Positions 21,589-32,399 of a stretch of DNA of 64,000 nucleotides are shown here, in pieces. The stretch covers positions 1,148,177 to 1,212,176 of the forward strand of contig NW_019773958.1 in NCBI RefSeq assembly GCF_001039355.2, read 5' to 3'. This stretch comes from Lingula anatina (Eukaryota > Brachiopoda > Lingulata > Lingulida > Lingulidae). The position numbers and the translations under genes were made by a program. The stretch's first letter is position 1, and every line of letters begins with the position of its first letter. The notes beneath the pieces are model-generated. The model did no database searches. It was not told the DNA's origin and saw nothing but the letters and a program-made list of their open reading frames with translations.

Positions 21589-22465
21589 AAAAATATCAAT
21601 AAAATTCTACTCCGCTTTCCTTCAGTCCACCTTCATTTACCACCGAGTCCAATTTAAAGTAAAAGTTCATATTCCTCGATCTAAACCATTCCATTTTCGT
21701 TGCTGTTGATATAGGCCTAGATGTCTCTGAAATGGTCATCACCTGTTTGACCTTTATTTCAACTCAATTGGTCCCGCAACTCAAATGATATGTATTACAA
21801 ATTCACTGGTATCATTTCAAAATTTCCACAGTTACATGTAGGTCTATACACTGGGTGGCTCGCTCCTCTGTGGACTGATATAGGCCTACAATTATCGTAA
21901 AGAGCTTTAGTCAGACTTCTATAACTGTTCCAAATCAATTTTATTACAAATCTATGTCAAAATGACCTAGGAAGATATGAATAATCGATAACTTTCCAGA
22001 CCATCGTCAGTTCAGCAAGGGGATGGAAACAACATGAGTTCCTACATATAGGCTTAGACCTCTACTTTTGCCTTTTCTCTCGAACTTTTTTGTCTAAGAT
22101 GCTGTTTTTTGTAATAATAAAAGTAAAACAGACGCACGACGGCCATTACATATTTGTATCACCTCTCATTCCACTGAAATAGACCTACATGTGATTCATG
22201 GAGAAATTGCCATTGCCAATTCTAAGAAAGTAAGATCATAATTCATCGAAATATTGATCGACACTTTTAGAGGAAAGACGGCATTCATTCAACCTGAAAA
22301 AAAAAAAAAAAATGGTCCATTGATAATATTCGGACCGGATTTGTGACGGGATGTAACACGAGATGCGCAACGTCAGGCTTCAGTGGTCAGGCATGAGCCA
22401 CATCTCACTTGTCACCGACTTGTACCCTGCAAACAGGTCATCATGCGTCACGTAGCGTCCACCAG

Positions 22466-22665
22466 TTTATAAATGTGATTATCATCACACATCATCTGAA
22501 GTCATTCTTTATTTATAACGACAGAGTCAGTCTGTTATTCAGTTAAATCCGACTTAATATCTCACGGGACTTCTGTTCTCCGAAAACAGAGGCTTTATGC
22601 TGTAACTTAGTCAGGAAGATCTGTAACGGTATGAATATGACGTCAATATGACGTCAAGTGACTCA
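22466..22665 (+). promoter_or_regulatory. Candidate promoter with TATA box and CRE-CRE-AP-1 cluster
   Basis: A TATAAAT motif lies near 22469, about 30 bp upstream of an initiator-like CATCATCTG. Downstream are two full palindromic CREs, TGACGTCA at 22638-22645 and 22649-22656, and an AP-1 site TGACTCA at 22659-22665. Their spacing is about 11 and 10 bp, close to one helical turn each. The sequence before the CREs also contains TGCGTCACG. The cluster lies on the plus-strand 5' side of the TRAF2-like gene, whose first exon has not been found. All of this is motif evidence only. Confidence 0.35.
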
Positions 22666-22996
22666 ATGAATTATCGAATAGAATGATTTTCATTTCATTT
22701 TCTTGTAATAATCTGTAATCAGTCTTCCCTAAAAACGCAAAATTAGTTATGGGATATACTTATCGCTGCTTGTAGCAACAAATAACCTTAAGTTCACCGT
22801 TTAATCTACACTTATCTTTGTCCGTTTGTGTAACTTCACTTCAGTTAAATCATATTTGATTATGGTTAATACTGTTAGGCCACACTTTTTTATTTTTATG
22901 GATGACATCCTCTGGGGACCCCAAAGTCGGTGCGAGAGGGCGAAAAAAAAAAAAAAAGCAGTCCAAAAAAAAAAATGCTGTTTATGTAAAGGAATG

Positions 22997-23809
22997 CTGT
23001 CAGTACACAGCTGGAAACAAATTTACCACAGAAACACGTATCAAACTAACAATATGTCTTTATCCATGCTCTCAAAATATTAAAGCATTGTGAATACTTT
23101 GTAGAAAGGTAAAAAAGTCATGAATAGACAGGCCCGTAGCCGGGGGGAGGGAGGGGGGGTCGGGGGTCGAAAGAACCACCCCTTTTGCTAGAAAAAGTTT
23201 CACTCTGGGTAAAATTTGATCTAGGTACATGACGTTTTTATGGAAATAGGTCCACTTTTTCAGAAAAAGAACCCCTTTTTGAAATTGCTGGCTACGGGCC
23301 TGATAGATATGCTATTGGTCCACTTCGACTCACACGAAGCAGCCAAACTGTCGGTTGGCCTGACTGACCTTCAGCCCACCAAATACCTCAACGCTCTGTC
23401 GANCTGTCAGTACACAGCTGGAAACAAATTTACCACAGAAACACGTATCAAACTAACAATATGTCTTTATCCATGCTCTCAAAATATTAAAGCATTGTGA
23501 ATACTTTGTAGAAAGGTAAAAAAGTCATGAATAGACAGGCCCGTAGCCGGGGGGAGGGAGGGGGGGTCGGGGGTCGAAAGAACCACCCCTTTTGCTAGAA
23601 AAAGTTTCACTCTGGGTAAAATTTGATCTAGGTACATGACGTTTTTATGGAAATAGGTCCACTTTTTCAGAAAAAGAACCCCTTTTTGAAATTGCTGGCT
23701 ACGGGCCTGATAGATATGCTATTGGTCCACTTCGACTCACACGAAGCAGCCAAACTGTCGGTTGGCCTGACTGACCTTCAGCCCACCAAATACCTCAACG
23801 CTCTGTCGA
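22997..23809. repeat. 406-bp direct repeat flanking a single N
   Basis: 22997-23402 and 23404-23809 read the same and are separated only by N at 23403. This looks like a contig overlap that was not merged. Confidence 0.9.
23129..23303. repeat. Short foldback element nested in the Harbinger-like element
   Basis: The ends CAGGCCCGTAGCC and GGCTACGGGCCTG are inverted. The interior matches the 'AGAAAGAAC...ATTTGATCTAGGT' family seen at 12807-12970. It is repeated at 23536-23710 because of the direct repeat. Confidence 0.7.
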
Positions 23810-24204
23810 CCCTTTTTTCGCTACAAAAAAAACCTGGTATGTGCTGCTTTGGACAGAATGTCACTGAAATTTTCCGGGCGAAAATCGCTGGTCGCCACCA
23901 TCCTTTTGCATAATTGTAAAAAAGTGGATATCTCCATGCCCAATATCAATGGATAACAATCCAAAACGACGGCCCCCTTCTCTTTATTACTTTATATAAT
24001 TCATTGTCTTGTAATTTGAAAGTAATCCTAGAGTTGAATTTGACGGCAAAGCGGCTATATTTCCAAGTGGCGATAGTACGCATGCGCAGTGACAACCGAC
24101 TTCGTTGGGGGGGGGGGGGATTTTTTTTTTTTTTTTACGGAGAACGGACGAAAATCGGTGCGCACGCAGGATGTCATCCATAAAAATAAAAAAGTGTGGC
24201 CTTA

Positions 24205-24449
24205 GTACATAAACAAAACAAACTGCTTTGGGATTGTCAATCAAAATTTAATTATCTTCTGTATAAAAACATATCAGTATGAATTTTATCTTGAATATAA
24301 CTGCCAGTATTGCATAATTTACAAGTCTACATACAGACAGACAGGCTATAAATCACGCAAAATTTCCGGAGTATGTAATAGTTTCATGCTGTCCATTTGA
24401 CGGTAGTGGTAGCATTATTTCCCTCTTGAGTTAATATACATGTGGATAA

Positions 24450-24489
<40 letters not shown>

Positions 24490-25023
24490 CAGTACAAACT
24501 AAAATTACAATATTTGCGACAAATGCATTGAAATGTTGCGCGAATGTTCAATCTTTGAAAGGAATGCACTTCACCATTTGTTGACTACAGTCACAGGAAT
24601 GCCTCGCACCAGTAACGGCACCCGTAACAAGCTAAAAGCGACATATCGGCCAAACACGTCGACGCGGGCTGTGCACTTTGTAGCGTGTGTGGCACTGTGG
24701 TTACTGTCACAGATGTCCACATTGCCTTCCTGTCTGCCATACCTCGGCCTAATGACACCTGGATCATCGGAACAGAAGCCGATGGGGTTAGTAGGAACAG
24801 TAGTTGATCATCGGATGTGGAAACCTCCCATTTCCATTGCTACTCTTTCCACCTTCAGCGAAACTCGCACGCCGGTGCTCTTTTCTCTTAAGAAAGCCCA
24901 ACTGTCTCATATAAGTCTCCTGTCAGTATGAAGTAACTTTATATCACCTGGAGTCGCCTGAGACCACTTTTTACATAAATGTTCTGTCATATAACGTCCG
25001 TATGTCGGAGCACTCCCTCTTTC
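24205..25023. other. Intergenic; microsatellite and an unassigned open frame
   Basis: It contains a (TC)n run at 24452-24486 and a plus-strand open frame at 24533-24931 (132 codons) without family resemblance. The minus strand here is the predicted 3' flank of the small gene at 25024-27755, so part of it may be 3' UTR. Confidence 0.4.
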
Positions 25024-27755
25024 TCATAGGTACAGCATTGTGGTGGTGACAACCTGACCGTCTGCTTCAGCCGGCATGGAGAAGACGCGCGCGGCTCTGG
25101 AGGCACCGCGTCTTACGGCTTTGGCGGCGTTCCTCATCTGAAAATAAGATTGATTTTATTAAATACTTTATGGTTTATAATATAGTTTTACGACAAGATT
25201 CAATTCATATTTTTTTCTAAAATGTTCTCTTTGAAATCATGTCTGTACTTACAGCGATGTTGAAAATAAGCAAACATCATCAGTTTACCATATTAAAAAA
25301 GACCAAGGTAGATGTGATAGGCCTATATCTAACCAGACCAAGGTAGATGTGATAGGCCTATATCTAACTAGCTTTTCTGCAAGGGCACAGGGACAGGGAG
25401 GAAAATCTATTTGGTCGTTTACATCTAAATTTGATAGGACCTGTGGACATATCCCCTTCTAAAGAGTTGCCCCCCCCCCCCTCCCAACTGTACTTGTAAG
25501 AGCTGCTTTTGACGTAATGGATAAAAGCCTCTGTGTAGGATTCTGATATAACTTAATTTGAAATGGATTTCGTCTAAAAACCATATAAAATGAGAGTCCA
25601 ACAGGGAAATCATTTGGCCGCCAGCAGCATTACAAGCTAGGGAGAAAAAGGGGTCACCGTCCCTTATTTCAAAACACTCTGAAAGAGGTGAAGACAAAGC
25701 ATATGGCACCTGCCGATAAATCTATTTTGTGCATCAACAATAATGGCTTAATAAACACACCGGGTTAAATAGGTAAATAAATTTGTAAACAAACCAAACC
25801 AAAAATGCCATAATCATACGTTGTTTACATTTAACCTGCGTCAAAGACATGGGGTGCGAATAAGAGCAAACATTGTTCAAAACACCACCAATACAGTCGG
25901 TTTACTTTGGGTTTCTTCTTACAACAATAACGCAGGTTTTGTACAAGTTCCTTTCTAGAATAGTTGCCCAAAGAGCCATGAAATTTGCCCTCAGTCAAAA
26001 CTGACTCAGCAGCGTCACAGCAGTATACCAAGCGCGCTCCTAAATAATTTAGTTCCGTAAATATCAGTTGTATTATCATATACATGTATTAGTATCAAGG
26101 CATTATTATTATTATTGGATCGAAATCTGATCAACTGAACATTACATGCAAAAGGCAGATGCAATCACCAAGCCCCGGGCGAGAATAAAGTATCTTATCT
26201 ATCTCAATTCATAAGAAGCGTGAGCGTAAACAAATGCAAAATCATACCTCAAGTTGACTTTAACTTCTAGAGGTATGAATTTGCATTTGTCTACGCCCAA
26301 GTCAAGGCACGAAAAATATATCTGCACAACGCGTATCCCCCATTCTCCAAACCCTGGTTGTTATTTTTTTTTCCTTTCTAAATAAATTTAGAAAGAAATA
26401 TTAATTCTAAGAAGGAGTGGGCAGATACTAAGGCAAACTTGGCCCATGATGTAGCAATATAATAATCACATAGTTAAAATCCTAAACATACTCATATTCC
26501 ACAGAAGTTTATGATCAACAAGATCCCGTAGGTAAACAAAGGGTCATGTGTATCCCTGAAGCGAATTCTAATCCTGCAGGAAATAAAATGCAGTCTTCCA
26601 GCTAAAATGTCTGTCAAGCGACCCGTACATTTCGGATCAATATCTATAATTGTGAAACCAGTCTAATTCACGTATTGGAGGCTTGCATAAACACAAAACC
26701 GGCATGCTGCCCTACTGTTGTGTATATAAATTATAGCAACTGGGCGGGTAAAGGCTTGCTTAAGTTAAGCTCGTGATAATGAACCATATAAAGACACCTG
26801 TGTGTACGGGTGTCCACATATACCAAATGTAGTTACATCAGTATGGGCCAATTTATTTTGCATTTTGGCAACCGGATTTTAAATGTGATAATGCGTCCTT
26901 GAGGACCGTTGTCCATTTTTCTGTGTCATCACGATAGTAGCCTACCAGTGTTGCCTCTCAACTTTGAATTGAAAATTCAAGGTAATTTTGAAGAAATGTA
27001 TATGTATTTTTTTTAATCTGCATTCAGCTCTCATGTTATTATCTATTTGCCTGGGGATGAAATAATTATTTACTGAGTCTTCAGTCATTTTATATTCACT
27101 TTCTCTGGGGTCGGTCTGAAAACTCCAGATACCACATTATTTTCCACTTATGCTAAACGAGACCAAACTATTTTCTTTTACATCTACTAACGGTGATTAG
27201 ACAGTGGTGGCATGAGAATGGTTTAAATGTCACGCTCGCAAAATGCGCGATCTTGTAGAAAAACAGTAGGCCTTATATACGTCACACAATGAAAAATTGC
27301 CACCTTTCAATTCATCATATGCATATGATTTGTGTTCTGAACTTCAAACAATCATTTTGGCATCTTTTTGAAAAAGAATTGAACGAAACTTCCCCCTATT
27401 TAGCAGTTGATACAAGGAATACCATATTAGATGTGCCTATTTTTGTAACGTTCATATTTCATAATATTTTAGCGGAGCACATGTACATGGCTTGGGCCCC
27501 GTTTATATTACTAGGCCCATTTTACTCTATATGCTGATTTGTCCAGCCATAGTATACAACAACAGGCCCAAGCCCTAACACACAGGTGAACCTTGTGATG
27601 CGACATGATATGCCCGCCCTGACCATCCGACTCACCCTAACTCTCCATCTCTTCTCCTTCTTCTCGGGTTTTAAGTTATACGTAAACGTCTCCTTTACCC
27701 CCGAGTCCGTGTCCTCTACGTGTACATAGAACAGCGTCTCCTTCTCTTTCTTCAT
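25024..27755 (-). CDS. Candidate two-exon gene for an unrecognised 77-residue basic protein
   Basis: Exon 27636-27755 starts with ATG and reads MKKEKETLFYVHVEDTDSG and on to KRWRVR, ending AGG/GTGAGT in phase 0. Exon 25024-25137 follows acceptor TATTTTCAG, also in phase 0. It reads MRNAAKAVRRGASRAARVF then MPAEADGQVVTTTMLYL and stop. Both exons are much more GC-rich at third codon positions than the surrounding DNA, which supports coding. The middle of the protein is very basic and could form an amphipathic helix. There is no signal peptide or membrane segment. I recognise no family. Further exons in the 2.5-kb intron cannot be excluded. It lies between the BCL10-like and TRAF2-like genes on the minus strand. 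Confidence 0.5.
25301..25372. repeat. 36-bp tandem duplication
   Basis: GACCAAGGTAGATGTGATAG followed by GCCTATATCTAAC occurs twice head to tail, in the intron of the candidate small gene. Confidence 0.85.
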
Positions 27756-28451
27756 GTTATAGCCTTGATTAACCACACTAGAAGTAGTGCCCCGTCTGTT
27801 AAGTACCCCGCACAGTGGCTAGTTCAGTAATTGTGGTCTTTTGTCACCGTGTTAACCTGACCCCAGCTTTAACGCGAGCAGTCTGTGTAGATGTAAACAA
27901 AGACCTCGTGGTACCGTGTGCATGTAGGTCACGTGGTCTATGCCTTAACGTCATCAGCACAAAATGTGGTCCACTGACGATTAAAATAATCAAACTAAGA
28001 TATGTAAACAGTTTCTCTTCTTTGATAATTTATTTGGTTTATTTGGTTTAATAGGTGCCGTCGTGAAAAAAGCAGGATTTACACTTTCGTCTGTGCGAAG
28101 AAGTACCGGTACGCAGTACTAAAAGATCCAAAAATAGTTCAGGGGATTTTTTTTGGTAAATGTAGTTTTTAGTCGTTCTTTATTCGATTTCATGTTTTAA
28201 GTAATGATATTTATGATATTCTTTGAAAACACTGCTGTTCATAGTATTCATGTAATATTGAAAAATATAATGTCATTTTACATATAAGAATGTTCTCAAA
28301 TGTATTTTCTTGGTAAAAAACCGCAAAAAAGGGTAATATATGAATATGCTGAATAGGGGAACTTCATCCATGGGCTTTATTTAATTTAGGGACTTTCCAT
28401 CATTATCTGTTAGAAATTCAATTGGTTCCAAGATGAAAACAAAAAATAATC

Positions 28452-29129
28452 ATGGCGATGTTGCAGGGAGAAGAAACATTTTTCATAAGCTCTCTAATGA
28501 AACGTATGAACAGTTTTGTATCAGCAACTGTAGCGACGATAACAGCCAACGTCTCCAATGCTCTTGGTAGTGTCAATAGGTGCCGCGTTAGACGGTATGC
28601 TGATGCGTTCCTGAGGTCGGAGACGGAACATACAACCAGATGCACAAGAATAAACAATTTAAGAGAACTTCATCAAAATTTATCCGACATTGTTGAAGTA
28701 CATTCGAGACAATCTGAGAGACAAGGGGGCACGGTGATCATTGTGAACGTACACGACTGCAGAGATGAAGTGGCCAGTGTTGGCACAGAAGAGATGCCTC
28801 GGACAGCATTTATAGATCAGCTGGTGAAGACACTGATGGCTGGTCGCCCATCTAATTTTATTTGGATTATTTTTGCCATGTGTCACGGCCACCATGGGGT
28901 GCACGTGGAGCAGAGGAGGGCGACTGAATCCAAGAACTTGGCGTCCAAAGACATAATAGTGACCTTAAATGAAACAGATAACAGCGATGGAAAGCCATAT
29001 TCAGTGAGGCGTCTTGAAGATGATGTGGGCCTGGGCTGGATGCAGATGGACCAAGAAGAAAACAACGAAGATCAACAGAGTTTTGTTGAAGCGGCCCATG
29101 AAATTGAAGTAGGGCATTTGCCATATTGA
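28452..29129 (+). CDS. Uninterrupted 225-codon ORF, function unknown
   Basis: The frame starts MAMLQGEETFFISSLMKR and ends EAAHEIEVGHLPY. A 678-bp open frame is very unlikely by chance in DNA this AT-rich. The product is soluble and acidic at its C-terminus (EENNEDQQSF), with no signal peptide or clear membrane helix. A hydrophobic strand followed by CHGHHGV (about residues 143-149) is faintly reminiscent of the strand plus HG motif of caspase-like folds, but no matching cysteine motif follows, so I make no assignment. It has no introns, unlike every other gene here, so it could be a retrocopy or a true single-exon gene. It lies 545 bp upstream of the first visible TRAF2-like exon. Confidence 0.45.
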   Translation: MAMLQGEETFFISSLMKRMNSFVSATVATITANVSNALGSVNRCRVRRYADAFLRSETEHTTRCTRINNLRELHQNLSDIVEVHSRQSERQGGTVIIVNVHDCRDEVASVGTEEMPRTAFIDQLVKTLMAGRPSNFIWIIFAMCHGHHGVHVEQRRATESKNLASKDIIVTLNETDNSDGKPYSVRRLEDDVGLGWMQMDQEENNEDQQSFVEAAHEIEVGHLPY

Positions 29130-29674
29130 AAGATTTCGCCTTTATTAAAAGGGCCTTCTTGGGACTCACATGTGTGCCAAACATTCATCCGAATGATTTT
29201 TATTTTCCATTTCCCGATTTAGCTATGACGTGTTATTTTAGAATGATTATAGGTTTCGGTCTCATCCTGAAATGACATAAGCATTGCCTGCGCCATGATA
29301 ATATGATATGATATTTATTGACAGAGGAAAACATATGCTATATAGGTATAATTAGAAAGGGAGAAAAAACTGGGATGCATAATTCTTCACTAAAATTAAC
29401 AAAATTTTATAATAAATGCATGCGACTGAGTCACTGGCATGGGAACGCTGTAGTCAGGGGTGAAGTACATGTACTAGTAACATGCGTGGAGCGTTTATAC
29501 TACCAAGTTTCATTTTAGTTTTTTCTAGGTATACATGTATCTGCAAGAAAACTGTTCATGTTTTATCCTGTCCTCACCTTACCCGGCGACCTATTATTAT
29601 GAAAAAGTACTTATCGGACTTGTCGGGTTTTGATGCCTGTTCTGACAGAGTGCTTTTAACCTACTCTTTTATAG

Positions 29675-31680
29675 ATAATAGCGACAGACAAGGCGGGGGG
29701 AACAATAACCCGTACAACAACTAATGCCAAAAACGTCGGAAGAAGTCCTCGTGGTTACAGCTTTGATTTGTTCCCTGAAGCCGATTTAATTCAAAAGTAT
29801 CTCTGTAGTTTCTGTGGTTTGGTGTTACGGAGGCCTGTGCAGAGTCACTGTGGACACCGATACTGTGCAGATTGTTTTGAGTATGTAATCAGGTAAGTTA
29901 TTTTGTTATTATTTTTCAGATGGTAAATGTTAATCTTTTAAGGTATTTGAACAAGGAGTTTAAACGTAGACGCAATTGGTAACCTACTTATGGGATTATG
30001 GGAGCAAAGTTTACATAGAATGGATAAGATAACCTGTATTTTTCAACTGTTTGGCATTTAAAAATCGCGCTAAATTGTTCTTGGGCCGCTTAGACTTAAA
30101 TACGGAAATATATCTTCGTTCGTTCATATTCTAAACTGAAATTAATAAGCCTGTGTTATATGGTTTTGTTCTTTTAGCTTGGACGATCCAGTCTGTAAAC
30201 CGTGCGAAGATGATGGAGATAAGGTGTACATTACGCAGTCGCAGGTAATGAAGATTACGAGATATACACTCTGACCAGTTTATTTAACTACCCTCTACCA
30301 GGGTGACATGGAATTTTCAGTTAATTTTTTATGTCTCTAGCTCAGGCCTCATAAACAATAATCTCTGTATGGTACCATGAGCCTTTGGTTTGTGAGTACG
30401 AATGACCAAATTTACGACCAGAGTCACGAATTTTTAATTTAATTTAAATTTTAATTAAAATTACCCCAACATAGAATTAGTAGACACGAACACAGTGTCA
30501 TAGTGGCTCGTGTGTCGTAACGCTGTGGTCGTGGCTAATAATTTTACGTTGGGGTACTTGATTCGTGGCCTGAGTCGTAAATTTGGGCATTCGTACTCAC
30601 AAATCTGAGGTTTGAGTTCACAAATGGTAATCCGTTATAAGGCCTGTAGCTAATTATGTGTGCTTTTTAATACTAAACACTAAATGAAGTTCTAAATGAG
30701 TTCTCATATTGATCTAAGTGTTACATTCAGCGATAAGAAGAGTCTTTGTTATTTTATATCAAGGGTAGCGCTTAAATATCGTAGAAAGGAAAATGAATGG
30801 AAAATAGGAAGCATTAGGACAAAAACACTTTAAGTATTATAAGGAATTTGATTTCAAGCATTTTCACTTTATATATAATCATGCAAAGGATTTTGATAAT
30901 GATTATTTTCACTTGTTTTTCATAAATCCAAAATGACATTTAGCAATTCCCTGACGTCGCAATAAGAAGAGAGTTGGAAAGAAAACTTGTTGTGGTTTGT
31001 AAAAATTCAGGATGTGAATGGAAAGGAAAATTTGGAAACTACATCGAGGTATCTGTTACATTGTTGCTATTATAATCTTCTTTAAGCTTGTGTTACCTAA
31101 AAAAACAGACCTACAGAAGTTCTCCATTATTTTTTTTCACACAATCAACATAAGACACCGAAAAATATTTCAAGACCACAAAACTGAAAATAGTGCATTG
31201 TGGGAATATCATCAAAAATAAAAGAACTTGACACCCTGGTGTTGGAAACAACAGTGATTGTTGGTTACCGAGAAGAGCACTAAAATCCAGGGTGTATCTT
31301 TGTTGAATTAAGATAACCGTTGCTATTCACTAGAATAATCTGTTTGTAAGGCAAGCATTAGTGGAGTACTCATACCTTATGAACAAAATTGCCGTTTGTC
31401 ACTTAAAACCGCAGAATTGTGATTGTAAGCGACCTAAACAGCGATTTCACAGACCTGTCGTAAAAATACTTGTTGCTAGCATCGCAACGTATTTTTCTAT
31501 TTTATTCTGGTACGAATGCATTTTTCACAATGACATTGACGTATTTAAATTACGATAACAATTTACGAACAGATGTTTTATGTATACATTAGGGTTAGTT
31601 CATTATAGGTAGTAGGCCTAGATGATTCAGGATACAGTTTTATTATTGTTGCATATTATTTTATGATGAGGTTAATTCTT

Positions 31681-31746
<66 letters not shown>

Positions 31747-32361
31747 ATTATTCATTTTTTTTCGGGGGGGGGGGGGGCATTTTTTTTGGTTTTTTGTTTT
31801 CTGCTCAGAAAGATTTTTAAATCATGTGTTTTTTTTTTGATTTTTTGTAAATTTTTATATTTTTTATTTTNNNNNNNNNNNNNNNNNNNNNNNNNNNNNN
31901 NNNNNNNNNNNNNNNNNNNNNNNNNNNNNNNNNNNNNNNNNNNNNNNNNNNNNNNNNNNNNNNNNNNNNNNNNNNNNNNNNNNNNNNNNNNNNNNNNNNN
32001 NNNNNNNNNNNNNNNNNNNNNNNNNNNNNNNNNNNNNNNNNNNNNNNNNNNNNNNNNNNNNNNNNNNNNNNNNNNNNNNNNNNNNNNNNNNNNNNNNNNN
32101 NNNNNNNNNNNNNNNNNNNNNNNNNNNNNNNNNNNNNNNNNNNNNNNNNNNNNNNNNNNNNNNNNNNNNNNNNNNNNNNNNNNNNNNNNNNNNNNNNNNN
32201 NNNNNNNNNNNNNNNNNNNNNNNNNNNNNNNNNNNNNNNNNNNNNNNNNNNNNNNNNNNNNNNNNNNNNNNNNNNNNNNNNNNNNNNNNNNNNNNNNNNN
32301 NNNNNNNNNNNNNNNNNNNNNNNNNNNNNNNNNNNNNNNNACGTTTTTTTTTTTTTTTTTT

Positions 32362-32399
<38 letters not shown>

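Larger units (their letters stand above)
22878..24201. mobile_element. PIF/Harbinger-like TIR element with TTA target duplication
   Basis: Perfect inverted repeats of about 34 bp begin GGCCACACTTTTTTATTTTT (22878-22911, and the complement at 24168-24201). They are directly flanked by TTA on both sides (22875-22877 and 24202-24204). A 3-bp TWA duplication and GG-starting termini are typical of PIF/Harbinger elements. There is no transposase frame, so it is non-autonomous. A smaller foldback element (about 23129-23303) is nested inside, and an internal 406-bp direct repeat around the N at 23403 inflates its length. Confidence 0.75.

Noticed and set aside
24533-24931. Plus-strand 132-codon frame MLRECSIFERNALHHL...
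   Set aside because: No family resemblance, no splice context, and it lies over the 3' flank of a minus-strand gene candidate. Kept only as an unassigned frame in an intergenic note.
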